Shown here in pieces: positions 40,362 to 51,987 of a stretch of 64,000 nucleotides of DNA. The stretch covers positions 1 to 64,000 of the forward strand of contig NBIV01000077.1 in assembly GCA_003194525.1 (NCBI GenBank), read 5' to 3'. Every line of letters starts with the position of its first letter. Within the stretch, counting starts at the first letter, position 1. The position numbers and the translations under genes were made by a program. Under the pieces are notes generated by a model that saw only the letters and a list, made by a program, of their open reading frames with translations, made no database searches and was not told the origin of the DNA. The stretch is from Gracilariopsis chorda. Lineage: Eukaryota; Rhodophyta; Florideophyceae; Gracilariales; Gracilariaceae.

Positions 40362-42237
40362 AGTTCGATTTGTGTTTGAGTGCTCTCCCTCAATTCATTC
40401 CACTCGAACTTCTACATTGTGTTTTGTTATTTATCGGTTCTGCATCAAACTCCGCATAGAGTTGTCCTGGTCGTTAAGGCCTTCGTTATAAGCCAAGCAA
40501 GGTCCTCCTTGCAAGAGGAAAGGCAAACTACTTATTCTGTTGTTAGGATTCGTTTTTTCAGTTAGTTCGTATCGTCCGTTCTGGTATTCTTCGTATTGAG
40601 TTCAATAACCCCACCAGCACCTAAGCAGATTCTTTACCTCTACAAGGAAGAATGAAGCAGAAACAGAACACATCGACGAACTTTATAAACCGCAACTAAT
40701 TCCCCCTTGTAATAATACCTGACATTGTTTTGCCTCGTTCCGACCGCAGTGGCCGTCTCTGTCCTTGAACCTCCGCGCTCCGGACACTGCGCCGACTAAT
40801 AGCCAAGGTCAAATCCCGCTTTAGTTGACTCCCGACGAGTGCATTGATCTTCTTGACGTTCATTAATCCGAGTTGGTGGCCAGTATTGGACACCCAATCA
40901 CGTCCACAAAGTTTCTCTTCAGTATAGACTGGGAGATATCTGGCACACTCACTTTGATGGTGGACTGTACGTGCGCACTCGTTGATCAAGATGCAAAGCC
41001 CACAGGCAAAACCTGGAGCCGATCTTCCGGTATTCGGAAACGTCGAAGTCTGTCTCATGACAAAAAGACGATGTAAGTAATTTACGTGCCAACTGACCAA
41101 CTCACCTGGCTGGCCAACGGACACAACCATTACGTCACACCATCTGAAGTCCCGCGAGAAATCCAACGGAGGTCACGCTCGACTTCCAACCACTCGAGGT
41201 TGGAATCGCATACCTATGACGAAACGCATTCTTTGGACAAGAGAAGACACGTGAGCCCTGTCCTTTGATACTTTCTGAAGGCTTCGTAGATACTTTACAA
41301 AGGCCATTCGACAGGTTAGATAGTTTGGAAGGCATGCCCTGTATGAATGCTGAAATATAGGAACGCAGGAACCAGATCATCTGATAAAAGAAGACCGAAA
41401 AAGTTGCTGGTCTCCGTAAGAGACGCAATCGCTTTCCCATTTCGCTTCCCCAGCTGCTGGAGGGAAGACGGGTGCACCTCGTGAAGTCGGATCGGTGTGT
41501 ACCCGATCATCTGATGATGATGATCTTGATTCATTCTACTCGCTGAGGTAAAGGGCTACATAAGGTTTAGCATTGCCCACTCAGCGAACAGATGTGGGCT
41601 GCGAAAGAATGGGTGAATCTATGAACTGACAAAAGACAAGAGACGTCCCAAACACTAAGCCTTGGCTTCAACGGCTTCTGACTACGCCAAAACCAGTTTT
41701 TGAACCTTTACCTACTTGCTGACCCTGTTTCTCAATGCATGGCCGCGGCTTGTTCAATCCCTGTCTGTCGTATTGTCAATATCTATATTCACTAAATCCA
41801 CTGATACGTCTCTCCCCACTTGAGGTGCCGACGCTCAGCCCGAGAGGAAGTTGGTCCGTCAATGAACAAACATGATACAGATAACTCGTTATGTGCAAGC
41901 CTGGACCATCAGCACTTCACGAATGCCGTCATCTCCAATCCAGCGCAGGGCACACTAAAACCTGTAAAGAATGGTTAACTGCTATCTGCCATTCTTCCAA
42001 TATTCGTACACCGTTTCCGTATTCCCATGGGCTGTCCATCGATTTCTTCCTACCCAAGGGTGTAGGGATAAAGGTTAGAGTTCAGCTACAGCCCTAGCTT
42101 CGACTCCTGTGAGAAACCAGCTTGGTAAATATCCGTTGCAATAAACCTGACGCACCAAACGAGTGTGAATTACTCAGCGGGACATGGTAATCACACTAAA
42201 TCGGTGTTGATTTCACTCGGGACAGTGCAAATGCCTT

Positions 42238-42306
42238 CTCACCCTTCTGAGCTTAGAAGGATGAGACCAAAATTGGTTGCATCAGACCACATTAAAGAAG
42301 AAAAGA
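42238..42306 (+). repeat. LINE/SINE-like 3' end: hairpin plus ACCACATTAAAGAAG tail
   Basis: CCTTCT (42243-42248) pairs with AGAAGG (42255-42260), extended by CTCA/TGAG. About 26 bp later comes GACCACATTAAAGAAGAAAAG, close to the tail after the LINE fragment at 31137. This suggests a shared 3' recognition structure. Confidence 0.4.
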
Positions 42307-43404
42307 ATGCTTAAACGTTGCATGCATGTAGATTGTGTTCGACCCGGGATGTCTCTAAAAGCGACCAGGCAGTCGGCAGACCGACGGCCCCAAGCGACCT
42401 GGGTGGCACTGTCCAAAAAGGCCCCCGCTAAGCTGTGCGAAACGGTAGGCACGACGCACGTGCTTCCCGGAAGATCTTGCCAGCCTTTCCCTGAATTTTC
42501 CCGGAAGGGTCAGGAGTTTCCTACGGAAACTGAGGCGGCAGTGTTACCTCACGCAGCATCTCAGCATCGCGTGGATAATGGAAGAAAACAGGCCCACCTG
42601 TACAAGGATCTGAATGTTTTTACAGGGTTTTTACGGAACTTGCGCCAGGATGAAAGAAAAGCACGTGTGTTAGGTCGGTTTTACTACCCGAAATCGCCAA
42701 GGGTAAGGAGGAAAGGGTGGGTAGAACGTTGTTAGTGCTTGTAGACGACGAAAACGAGGCACATTGGAATCCGCCTTGTCGTGGTGTGCCCCTTAGCTGA
42801 CGTCCTCTGGTGGAAAGGGAAGGAATAGCAGAGAAAATAATGGAAAAGGCGAGCCGCGTCAGAACGAAATGGATCCGATCTCGGGTCTTCCCGTAGAAGC
42901 TTGGTGGTGATCTTTCCATGTTCCGAAATAGTAGCTAGTGAGCGCAACACGGCTGCTGCGAGGTGAGAGCAAGCAGCAGTCATCGGCTACATTCCGGGGA
43001 CATGAATAGAGATTGGTACTACGGGACAGAGAAGATCTTTCTTTCCGAGGAGCTTAACGTACATAGAGTTTAGCATGCTAGACGAAGAAAAGCTCCCCTG
43101 TAGTCTTAGATTCTACCACAATGCCGTAATCAGGTAATGTGTGCCCATAAAAAAGAAGTAGATTGTGTAGGAGAACGTTTCTCTGAACGGAAACGATCTG
43201 CGCTATGTAGGAATTATACATAGGCACCTATAAAGAGAGAGAGATTGTGTAGGAGGAAGACGACTATCGTCTTTTTATTCCACTACAAAAGGCAAAGAGA
43301 GCTCAGCCTGTGCCTCCCGTCTTTTGTTCCAACGCCATTATTTTCAACTACTTCTACCCTAACAATAGAAATCGTTCGTTTTAGGCCTGCCCTAGGTTTA
43401 AGTT

Positions 43405-43450
43405 ATCGTAATCAAGGCTTTCTGTCACAACAGACAGCCTTGATTACGAT
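43405..43450. repeat. Perfect 15-bp inverted repeat, 16-nt loop
   Basis: ATCGTAATCAAGGCT at 43405-43419 and its exact reverse complement at 43436-43450. It is unlinked to any gene end and probably mobile-element derived. Confidence 0.85.
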
Positions 43451-44145
43451 ATCAGTCCGGAGATGCTCTCAGCTTTTGGTCGTTTCGGAAAAGTACTGAT
43501 AAGGCTTTAACAAGAGCCACAAAAACTTCCCAAGCGAGCAGAAGATAAGTTCCGAGATACAGTTCCGCGCCTGTCCCAACGAGCGCCTTTTGTTGCGTTT
43601 AACATTGATGCCCGCGTAGCATTTTGAGAGATACCAAATGTCTCGGGCTAATCTGACAGAAAACGAGATTCAAAAAGGAGCCAGTGTATTTCTTTCAGCA
43701 ACACCACGCGTTGCTTTACACCCATAGGTTGGTTTTTGTAACTATCTTTCCATAAGCTTGTTGTCGCATCTTCCTTGGTTGCCATGTGGAAGTAGAACAG
43801 TTATTTGCACCAGTAGGCAACGCATCGGCGGGTACAGGTACGGTCGCCTGGGTTGATACAAACGATATGAGCGTCATATCGATCCACCCAGAGGATTGTA
43901 ACTCATATCTCGCCCCAGAACGGGATGGTGCTGTTTCAAAACGTTCAGCCGCAGAATTCGTGAACTACCGTTTTGGCAGGGCGGGGTTGTTGCTCTACCC
44001 AAACATAACCGTATCGAATTAGACCAACGTTCAACCTTGCTCCCATCGTTAAGAAGCGAGCAACTCTGCGGTGTGCGTCTTGTCTGTCTGTTCACTTTCC
44101 ATTCCACTAATCTGCGGTCATACCGAACAAACATTCACATGCAGC

Positions 44146-45111
44146 ATGAAACAAACGCTTTATGTATATGAATGTGTTCTCATTCTTCTATTGTGCGTAC
44201 ACACGGCTCAAGCGCAAAACTCTATCTTAACATGCAATAGAGCTCCGCCAAGCGACCAGTCTGGGTCGCCCCGATTCTTGTGTCAGGTCGATATCACCGT
44301 TTTCCGCAATCCAAACTGCTCCGTACTCGTAACAGAACGGTACCTGTTTCCGTACACTACTGGGCGCCGTGCGTTTCGGAAGATCCCTCTAATTGAAGGA
44401 CAGCAGTCCGCCAGAAACGTCGTCGCTATGCGCAACAACCGTACCGTATTCACTGCCAGTCGGCTGAAGTCTGAAGGCGACAGAAACGAAGCCACGGTGA
44501 AGCTTCCCACTCAGAGACAAAACCAATCTGTGCTTTTCACGGTGCAATACATTTTGGATGCTGGAGTAACACGTTTTACCGATTCATGCCCTGAAACAGA
44601 GGCTGCCCCTCCGGACGGCAAAGCGGTGAATGTGATACGATGGCGAACGGGTTCCTGGGATAAGTCTTTCGACAAAATGCGCGTCACTTTTGTCACCGCC
44701 AATAGCAACGCATCGTTTAGCGTGGAGGACGCGCGAAATGGTGAAGTGCTGTCTTCATCGGGGAAAAATTCTACAAGCATAATGTGGGAAAATGTATCTG
44801 AGCCAGTTGATGTGCTCGTTGCTGAACGAGGTACTGAAATATGTTCAGAAGAGCTCCGGTGCTTTTCTCAGGGTAGTTCGAGCACTGGCTTGGGCCCATT
44901 TTGGATCACAATTATTGCTTTCATGTCATTCTCAGCGATAGTTGGCATAATATGCGGGTGTGTCAACGGCACGAGCTCTTCTGGCGGTGGCGGCTTTAGC
45001 GGAGGTGGCGGCTATGGGGAAGGCGGAGGAGGAGGCGGCGGAGGAGGAGGCGGCGGCGGCGGAGGGGGAGGAGGAGGAGGAGGAGGAGGAGGAGGAGGAG
45101 GAGGAGGTTGA
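44146..45111 (+). CDS. Type I membrane protein with poly-glycine cytoplasmic tail
   Basis: 321 aa from ATG 44146; a longer reading starts at GTG. A signal peptide (KQTLYVYECVLILLLCVHTAQA) precedes an ectodomain of about 220 residues with several Cys and N-glycosylation sequons (NRT, NQS, NAS, NST, NVS). One transmembrane helix follows (FWITIIAFMSFSAIVGIICGC), then a Ser/Gly tail that becomes an uninterrupted glycine run of about 40. The ectodomain pattern (ITVFRNPNCSVLVTERYLFPYTTGRRAFRKIPL) recalls the N-terminal part of DUF2207 membrane proteins, but the match is weak and stated with reservation. The GGA/GGC repeat encoding the tail is likely length-variable. Confidence 0.65.
   Translation: MKQTLYVYECVLILLLCVHTAQAQNSILTCNRAPPSDQSGSPRFLCQVDITVFRNPNCSVLVTERYLFPYTTGRRAFRKIPLIEGQQSARNVVAMRNNRTVFTASRLKSEGDRNEATVKLPTQRQNQSVLFTVQYILDAGVTRFTDSCPETEAAPPDGKAVNVIRWRTGSWDKSFDKMRVTFVTANSNASFSVEDARNGEVLSSSGKNSTSIMWENVSEPVDVLVAERGTEICSEELRCFSQGSSSTGLGPFWITIIAFMSFSAIVGIICGCVNGTSSSGGGGFSGGGGYGEGGGGGGGGGGGGGGGGGGGGGGGGGGGGG
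45025..45108 (+). repeat. GGA/GGC triplet repeat encoding poly-Gly
   Basis: The last 28 codons before the stop are nearly all GGA or GGC/GGG. It is in frame with the membrane-protein gene and ends directly at TGA. Confidence 0.9.
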
Positions 45112-45448
45112 GTGTTTGACAACGGCGGTCAGGTTGAGCGTCATTGCGATGTGTGACTGTTTGATTGTCGGGAAAGAAGAGTGCATTTTCGTCGCCCCAG
45201 GGATGGTGGCATGTTGGAGATAGAATGGCTGTAGATAAGTGAGGTGGAGTGGGGTAGAGAGAAAAGGATCAGAGATTTGAAGGTCACAGCAAACTCTGTT
45301 TGATGTATCTTGCGGGAGAAGACACTGTGAATACCCACACGTGGTCTCGGCTAACTGCGGCGTACCGGAGGCACAGGGCGTGCGTGCACAAATGGGTAGA
45401 TACAGTGCACGAAACACACCCAGACACAAGCTTCTATTGCAGGGATGG
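45112..45448. other. Flank between membrane-protein gene and Copia element 1
   Basis: 337 bp of 3' flank; nothing recognised. Confidence 0.4.
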
Positions 45449-45818
45449 TGTCGTGAAATAATACGTTAAAAAAAGGGGCGGCCTGTAGTGATAGCTAGAG
45501 ACGGCCCAAAAAGGATGATTCCTTTGCTAAGAGAAGTAGAGTTGATGATAATGGGTTGGGGAACATACGAGAGGCGAAGGTCGAGCTCTGTTCCCTCCTT
45601 TCATACTCAGAGAGAAAGACGCTAGTCGTCTTTCTCGATAGTTAGAGTCCTAACATGCTTGCATGAATGCCGCACTGTAAGCAGCCATCACACCATCCTC
45701 CGGGATGGTGAGAAGGCAGGACGCTTTCTCACCATCCCTAAAGATGATGATATGGTCCATTCTATCTCATTTTTTCTCACCGTTTGAAAAGCACGGTGAA
45801 AGAAGATTTATCTTTACA
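45449..45818 (-). repeat. 3' LTR of Copia element 1
   Basis: 370 bp, starts TG and ends CA on +. It contains internal short palindromes (CACCATCC/GGATGGTG type and GTCGTCTTTCTC copies) shared with the other LTR. Confidence 0.88.
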
Positions 45819-45841
45819 TTCCCTTCTCTTTTTGTATGGCT

Positions 45842-46715
45842 TAAAATTGCCACATAAAATCACATATAACTAGTTGATCAATATCTAAAACGCATTTTGA
45901 AGTACTTAATATTTGGTTCAAAGCATCACAGTTTTTAACTTTGGTAAAACAATCGGCGGGATTGTTGGTGGAGTTTATATACCCAACATCAGAAATTTCG
46001 TGGTTCTAGTAGGCTTCACGAACTGCAGAAATGTCGATCATTAGTCGCTTTTCAGATGTCGATGAGCTTTTTGTTATTACGTCGAACAAAATTTTTGGGT
46101 CAGTAAGCATTGTGACTGCAATTTATTTTCCAATTATTGACTTTAAGTCATGTTTGATAACATAAGCTATATTGAATGCATCTGCAAATGCATATAGCAC
46201 TCCTCCTAAAATGGATCTGGTAACGCGCCGGCTTTTGTGAATTGGGAAATGAAGAATATTGCAGTTATCGAACTTGTCCACGAGAAGAATAATGAATCCG
46301 ATCTGGGATGAATTGTCTGCATTGTTGGCAAATGATGAATTGGAATATACCTTGAGGCGGAGTGAGTTGATGTCAAGTTTCACATATTTCAGATTTACAT
46401 TTTGACTTTGCTGAATATGTTTTACGACTTTGTTGATGTTCTTCACATCTTCGCTTGAGAAAGATTGTTCCATAACTTTAGCAGCCATATTGACAGCACA
46501 GCAAATGTCTGGTCGCGTGTGAGTCAACCAAGCAAGTTTGTGTCTCAATGAACGGAAATCAGAAAAGTTGCAATCTTTAGGAAGAATTCGCAATCGTTTG
46601 GCATAATGTTCCTGACTTAGTGAAAATCCGTTTCTGGTTATGCATATTCTTACGCCTGCAAATAAAGCGGAATCCATTTCCAAGTCTTTTGATTCAAATT
46701 TCTGAATGGTGAGGG
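45842..46715 (-). pseudogene. Copia element 1: end of RT and RNase H
   Basis: Continuation of the RT after the nested insertion: MDSALFAGVRI, then SQEHYAKRLRILP, LAWLTHTRPDICCAVNMAAKV (the Copia T-R-P-D motif), YSNSSFANNADNSSQIGFIIL (RNase H D-A-S-F region with the Asp as Asn) and RVTRSILGGVLYAFADAFNIAY. A stop occurs at 46123. Beyond it another frame keeps the last part (LTDPKILFDV ... SEKRLMIDISAVREAY, an in-frame TAG, then NNPADCFTK), ending near 45842. It is non-functional. Confidence 0.85.
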
Positions 46716-46722
46716 TTGCTAT

Positions 46723-47511
46723 AGTGCAATGCCCGGAAGCGGGAGTGCACCGAAAGCCGTTCGGGATCTTTCCTCGTTAGAGGTGAGCCCAGTTGGGTAG
46801 AGCCCTCCCAGGAGTGGCACGACTATGTCGGGTTGTAAGGCCGAGGCCAACCGTCGCGACTTGCGCAGGGAGGTTGAGGCAAGAATCGGGTATCCGCAGG
46901 AGCGGTGTATGGTGGTGGTCATCCTCTAGAGAGGTGAAGTTTCCACGTTAGTGGAACGCGCGAACACGAGCCATGGGTAGCAGGAAAGCGACCCTGTAAA
47001 GGGAAAAATAAGGGGGAGCTGAGTCACGATGTCGTGACGAAGACTAAAGGCAGTGCCCGTAAATAAACCATGTACAAGGCGAACACCAAGACAGCTGGAA
47101 TAACAATCCGAATACTCGGGTCCTTTAGATAGGCAAGGGGGTTAGACTTCCCGTATGCGATAGTGCTTCCCTCCAAAGAGGAGTACAGAACACGCGAAGG
47201 CGGTGAGGTCTAGAGCCAATTCCTCAGGTTGGGGTCCCTTGTTGGGGAAGGTTTACTGGTGCGACGGCAACCCGCCGGCGCACTAAGTACTAACCATCCC
47301 AGAAATGGGTGTAAAAATAATAAAAATAATAAACTAAATTACTCCACTTTGGTGGTTCATGCCCACTACTGTGGCCAACCGCCAATTGACTCTTCCGTGT
47401 CCCACGTGTCAAATTCACTATTAGTGGTCGTAGTTCATGCAATGACTACATTACTGAAACATTCGGGATATCAACCAAGTACCAAGAATCCCTCTCTGAG
47501 GGCATTGCACT
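46723..47511. mobile_element. 789-bp nested insertion with 12-bp terminal inverted repeats
   Basis: AGTGCAATGCCC at 46723-46734 and its exact reverse complement at 47500-47511 bound a segment that splits the RT frame between GTDQFLEQANG and TIQKFESKDL. Inside there is no transposase; near 47310-47335 lies an A/T-rich AAAATAATAAAAATAATAAA stretch that looks like a retroelement tail. No matching target-site duplication was found. A non-autonomous DNA transposon is the simplest reading; the internal tail hints that it captured a SINE/LINE end. Confidence 0.6.
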
Positions 47512-48365
47512 CCATTTGCCTGTTCCAGGAATTGATCGGTTCCGCATAGAAGAAGTTCATCTACGTAAACTCCCGTTAATTCAGTTAAATTTGACTTTTC
47601 GTGTTTCATAAATAGTGACAAATGTCCTTTTGTCGGTTTCATTCCTAGGTCTTCTTTCAAATGAGTTGTTATTGTTCTGTACCAATAGTCTCCAGAGTCT
47701 GAAAGTCTATAGAGAGGGCGGAGAAGTTCCAACAACATGTCTGCTGGAAGGTCCAATTCTTTAGGAGGCTTCAAGTATACTTTACGCATGAGTTTCTGTG
47801 CGGATTGTAAGTATGCTTGGCGAACATCTGTGTTCCATACTCTATATCCAAGAATAGCGGCAATAGTAGCGAGAATTCGTGTTGAGTATTGTCTTAGATT
47901 AGGTGAATTGTGTACGAGAAGAGCTGTTTCTGGATCTTTGTGCCCTTGGGCAACAAATTTGGCTTTGAATATTTCTTCATCAGTTTCTGGGTTTTTGATG
48001 CCGAGCACAAATCTTCCAGTGAGAATATTGGCGTCTTCTGACACTTCGTCTTGTCTAATTACTTTCCACGTTCCGCGCGATATTAATCCTGCCAGCTCTT
48101 TTCGTTTAGCTTCAGTGAATGCTGGTAGGTTCCGACGGTGATCCGAAGGACCTAACACTTCAGTGATTTGAACATCATAGAGTTCAAAATCACCAGGAAG
48201 TATTGGTTGGAGACAAGTATGAAGATTGTTCACTAGTTCGTCACGGTGGAAGGGTTTGACTTGCGCAATAGAATGTTGGACTGTTACTCCATTGCGGTTA
48301 ATGAAGACCTGCTTGCCATCAATTTTCACAATTCCAAAGGGTCCAGTCCACTTTATTGGCTTCAA
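47512..48365 (-). pseudogene. Copia element 1: reverse transcriptase, first part
   Basis: The open frame includes the post-integrase linker (VQHSIAQVKPFHRDEL), then the RVT_2 domain: RFVLGIKNPETDEEIFKAKFVAQGHKD, YSTRILATIAAILGYRVWNTDVRQAYLQS (first catalytic Asp in NTDVRQAYL) and GVYVDELLLCGTDQF. The polymerase box usually reads Y-V-D-D; here the second Asp is Glu (YVDE), so activity is doubtful. The frame is cut by the nested insertion directly after the box. Confidence 0.88.
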
Positions 48366-48401
48366 ATCCTGCCGATAAACAAGAACTTCTTGTCCAATCT
48401 T

Positions 48402-49620
48402 CTAGGTTTTCGATGCAGCAGATGGAATGCGAGCGACGATTGCACGGCGCGAACGAAGCATCGAAGTGATGGTTTCCATCTCAGTGCGCGCAATTTGAAG
48501 AGCTCTCATTCGCTCTTCATGATTTGGAAGTTCTGTGCTAAAGGGCGGGAAGCGGGGAAGAACTCCAAATACGAGTAGCGAAGGTACTAGTCCTTCGGGG
48601 TTCATTGTATCGTTAATAGCCTTGACAGCAAGTCGAAGGCCTAAGGCGATGAGGACATCGGGCTCGCTGTATCGAATCTTTTGGTAGATGCGACGTAAGG
48701 GTTCAGGGTACCGTTCACCAGTCCCAAGGGAATTATGAATTTCAACGCCTGAGAACTGTAAGATCCTTCCAGCCATGCTTGTCAGTTCCTTTCATCGAGC
48801 GGATGTGAATTGTCTGGCTTCATCCAGTCTCATCTTGTCTAGATAGCCGGTGTATAACGTGGCCCAGCAACCGATAAAAGCGTACCAGATTGCTTCAGTG
48901 GTCTGACTCTTGAGAAAACCTGCACAGCTCAAGTGCGTTTGTGTGTCGACAACGTGTAGAACTGGCATTTTGTCCAAACACATAAGATCCAAAGCAATTT
49001 CACTGTTGAATATTATCTTGCCCGGAATGGATACTTGGAAGGACTTTGGCCGGGGTGTAAATCGTTGGCACATGGCACATGATTTGGAGATATGCTCGAT
49101 GAGTTTCCTGGTCTCAACCGTGGCATTTTCTGGCATTGCTCGGGGAGAACAATTTGAAAAGCTTGTTTGCGCTTGGATGGTAAAAGTGCATATGCATTTT
49201 TTGGAGTTCATTCTTTGTGTAAAGAATCTCAGAGAAGTCCCATTCTAAGTACATATGACCGAATTTCCACGTGATTGGTATCCACCAGTTGAGCTTCTTG
49301 CTGAGTAACGTGTTGTCCACGTTGTCAGGTACAAGAGCGTGAAAGTCCAAGATATCGAGTCCAATAAGAAGAGGTACAGAGGCGTCGACGACGTCAATCT
49401 CAAGTGGAAGAAAAGTGTTGCCAGGGATTAAAATGCGTATTTGCATGATTCCACGGCTGAAGTATATGCTATCTCCAAATTTAAAAGCTCTTTTGGAGTG
49501 ATTCAGCTTAAATGGAATGCCTACAAGTTTGCAGTACGCTTTGGCTTGTTGATTTCTTACTACCGATTGTTGTGCACCAGATTCCAGACATGCGCCTTGA
49601 AAGTCGCATCGGTTTCTCTA
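48402..49620 (-). pseudogene. Copia element 1: protease and integrase
   Basis: Protease: a CLESGAQQSVV site near 49590 (the usual D-S/T-G with Asp replaced by Glu), then PLLIGLDILD. Integrase: HFYHPS and CAMCQRF (zinc-binding H/C residues), ALDLMCLDKMPVLHVVDTQTHLS (first Asp), RLDEARQFTS (second Asp), and on the far side of a stop near 48792 VEIHNSLGTGERYPEPLRRIYQKI with the catalytic Glu in GERY. A frameshift lies in 49114-49211 and in-frame stops are at 48792 and 48402. Confidence 0.85.
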
Positions 49621-49921
49621 GAATGAGCTTGTCTACACGTTGTGAATATCAACGAAATTCCAAAGATGTGTTCTTGAACTGTATCGTGCTTGCTTTCGTG
49701 TACAAAAACGAATGATTCGAGGTGAGCCATTGGAGGACTTATCTGGTTCTTTCTTGTTCTGCTGCTTGGGAGCAGCACTACGGCAGAAATCGTTAGTAAT
49801 CCCAGCTAAAAACCTCAGGACAATTCGAGAGGGAAGGTTCGCTACTCTGCGTTTCAAAATTAGATGCAAAGAATTGTTCAGAAGGATGAGACTTTTTGTC
49901 GTTTGCACTATTGTCCACCGT

Positions 49922-51409
49922 TTAATTGCAAGCAAAGAATGTTTCGGCGCTTTCAAATTCATCGGAATCACTGGACTCCTCGAGTTGTTGGCAGATTGCG
50001 TACAGGACGCGTTTTAAAGCCTTGTTCTGGTCCTTATAGCCATTGCATTGCAAGTATTGCACACGGCTGGCAGCATTATAGGTGAGTTCCTTGCGTTGCC
50101 TGCAATCGGCAATTGCGTGTCCGGGTTTTCTACAATTCCAACATTGAACGTTTCGTTTCTTCCTGGATTGACGAAATTTTGCCCTGTTTTTGGAATGCGG
50201 GTGACGTTCGTATCGGGACTGGCCTGCATAGAACGCTTCACTCGTGTCAGAGTTCTGAAAATCGTCGGTGGAAAGTGAGTCCAACTGAAGACTCTTTTGA
50301 TCTCGCATGCGACCGATTTTCCCTTCTTGATCCAGTTTAATTGCGGCTTCCCACTGACCGTAGAGTCCATGGTAACTAATCAGTCCCGCATTGGCTCTGC
50401 TGCATGCATCTCACGCGCAGGAATTACCAAATACAGCATTCTGTAAATATTCGATTCTGTTGCGCTCGAATCGGCAGTGCATAGGGCCTTGTGGGGACAA
50501 CTTCGAAATTTCTTAGTGGAGTTTCTCCAAAACGTCGCTTAATGAAGAGCACTTTGAAACAATTTTTTCGATTCGTAAGTTACGTAAATAGGCAGCAATG
50601 CGGTTCCGACGGGAAAGAGAATTATACTCCTTTTCCATTACTGCTGAAGCTTCCCTGAAACTTTGCACTCTGCCATCAACGTTTTGTACGTAAAAACGTT
50701 TCGCATTTCCACGCAAAAGCTGGTGTAAGTATTTGAGTCTTTGATGGTTGGATAGATTGTAATCTAGAGCCGCATACTTATATTCACTCAAAAATTCCTC
50801 CCACCATTCACCAGGGGCTCCTGAGAATATAGACGATTCATCTTAGAAACGAGACGCAATATAGTGAGCTATCCTGTCTCGGCTGTCTCCAAAGTACGTT
50901 TGTGGCTTGTTGGTAATGTTGTGAGCACGCCATGGCTGGCATTGGCGAATTTGCTCATTCACACGTTTAGGAGGTGAGAGCTCACGTTGTTGCTCAACCT
51001 CAGTTTTTTCTTCGACGTCTGCAAATCTCTGTGGTTGTTGTCGCGTAGGCGGAGCAGGTGCCGGCGTTTGCTCGAATAAATCTATAGCAGTGAAAGCATC
51101 TTCTAAATCAGACTCCTCAAAAATTGTTTTGGCAATTGTTTTTAAGAGGTGACCGCTTTCATGTTCTGCGAGACTAATTCCACGATGTTCTAAGAACTTG
51201 GTAAACTTATGCATAAGCAATCCATTACTTAAAATTGTAAAAGTGAGTAGCTTATCTGGAGGGTATTCAGTTCTCAGAAGTTCGATTACTTGAGCAGGCT
51301 CTGCTTGGGTATTGTTTTCCTGAATATTCTTAATAAATTCGACAAATTGTCGTTTTTGCCGATTTGCATACCTAACATTGGTAGTAAAATTTCCGTTAGG
51401 TGGTGGCAT
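49922..51409 (-). pseudogene. Copia element 1: gag with CCHC zinc knuckle
   Basis: ATG 51409 (MPPPNGNFTTN) opens one frame that persists to 49922 with in-frame stops at 50843 and 50513. The N-terminal 190 residues are unrecognised and Gln/Pro-rich at the end. The middle part (GEWWEEFLSEYKYAALDYNL ... YLHQLLRGNAKRFYV) looks like a capsid-type gag domain. The C-terminal part has a single zinc knuckle CWNCRKPGHAIADC (C-x2-C-x4-H-x4-C). It would package the element RNA in virus-like particles if it were intact. Confidence 0.85.
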
Positions 51410-51597
51410 GATGAACTAAACAAATAACTACAGTGTTATGCTAATATAGTAGAGTACTGTGTTTAACTAAGCTTTACTCGTACACAATAAGCCTATTAGT
51501 ATTGGTTAGTAATCATAGATTTTAAATTTTGATTGTAGAGCACTTTGAAGTGTGCTTTGCCGTTTTTGGGGGGGTTCAAATGATGATGCGACTCAAA

Positions 51598-51987
51598 TCA
51601 GCGCTTACAGGTAGCAGAGTAAGGCGGAGTACGCTTACACTGCACGCAGTTGCGGTGTGTTTTAGACTTACAGTGGTCAAAAAAGGTTTTTGCTCTGTTG
51701 CACTGAATTTTGCACAACGTGCAGGAGCGTTTGGCACGAGCCACACGCGTGGTCTTCTTCTCCGGTTGCAATTGTTCAGCCAAACACTTAGCCTTTTTCC
51801 TGCGGAGCTTCTGTATGCCACTGGTGCTCGGCTGCACTGGCACTTGTGCGTGTTGGCGGCGGCGGGGCACGGATACCTCTTCGGCTTCAAGGTCAAAGAC
51901 ACTTGGCAGCTTGCGGCTGGATGTAGTTGAGTGGTGGCTTGGTTCTGATTCATTGTCCAATTCGGAAGGGGTCAGATGGTCCAACAT
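51598..51987 (-). CDS. Small C2H2 (U1-like) zinc-finger ORF in the leader of Copia element 1
   Basis: 129 aa from ATG 51987, intact. Acidic/Ser-rich N-terminus, a basic stretch (KLRRKKAKC), then CTLCKIQCNRAKTFFDHCKSKTH, which fits C-x2-C-x12-H-x5-H, the spacing of U1/matrin-type fingers that bind RNA. A second Cys pair (NCVQC) follows. It lies between the 5' LTR and gag, on the coding strand of the element, where Copia elements normally have only a short leader of about 100 bp; here the leader is about 900 bp. It may be an accessory gene or a separate insertion. Confidence 0.45.
   Translation of the reverse strand: MLDHLTPSELDNESEPSHHSTTSSRKLPSVFDLEAEEVSVPRRRQHAQVPVQPSTSGIQKLRRKKAKCLAEQLQPEKKTTRVARAKRSCTLCKIQCNRAKTFFDHCKSKTHRNCVQCKRTPPYSATCKR

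Larger units (their letters stand above)
40362..44145. other. Repeat-rich interval without convincing genes
   Basis: 3.8 kb holding short non-conserved frames only. It contains a LINE-like 3' tail (42243-42306) and a 15-bp perfect hairpin (43405-43450). The largest open frames (42277-42735 +, 40696-41166 -) begin at non-ATG codons or lack domain-like composition. Confidence 0.5.

Noticed and set aside
42277-42735. 152-codon + frame
   Set aside because: It begins at a TTG codon in the tail of a LINE-like repeat, with no domain and no conserved-looking core.
44932-45429. - frame with a Ser run
   Set aside because: The poly-Ser is the reverse of the GGA repeat encoding poly-Gly on +.
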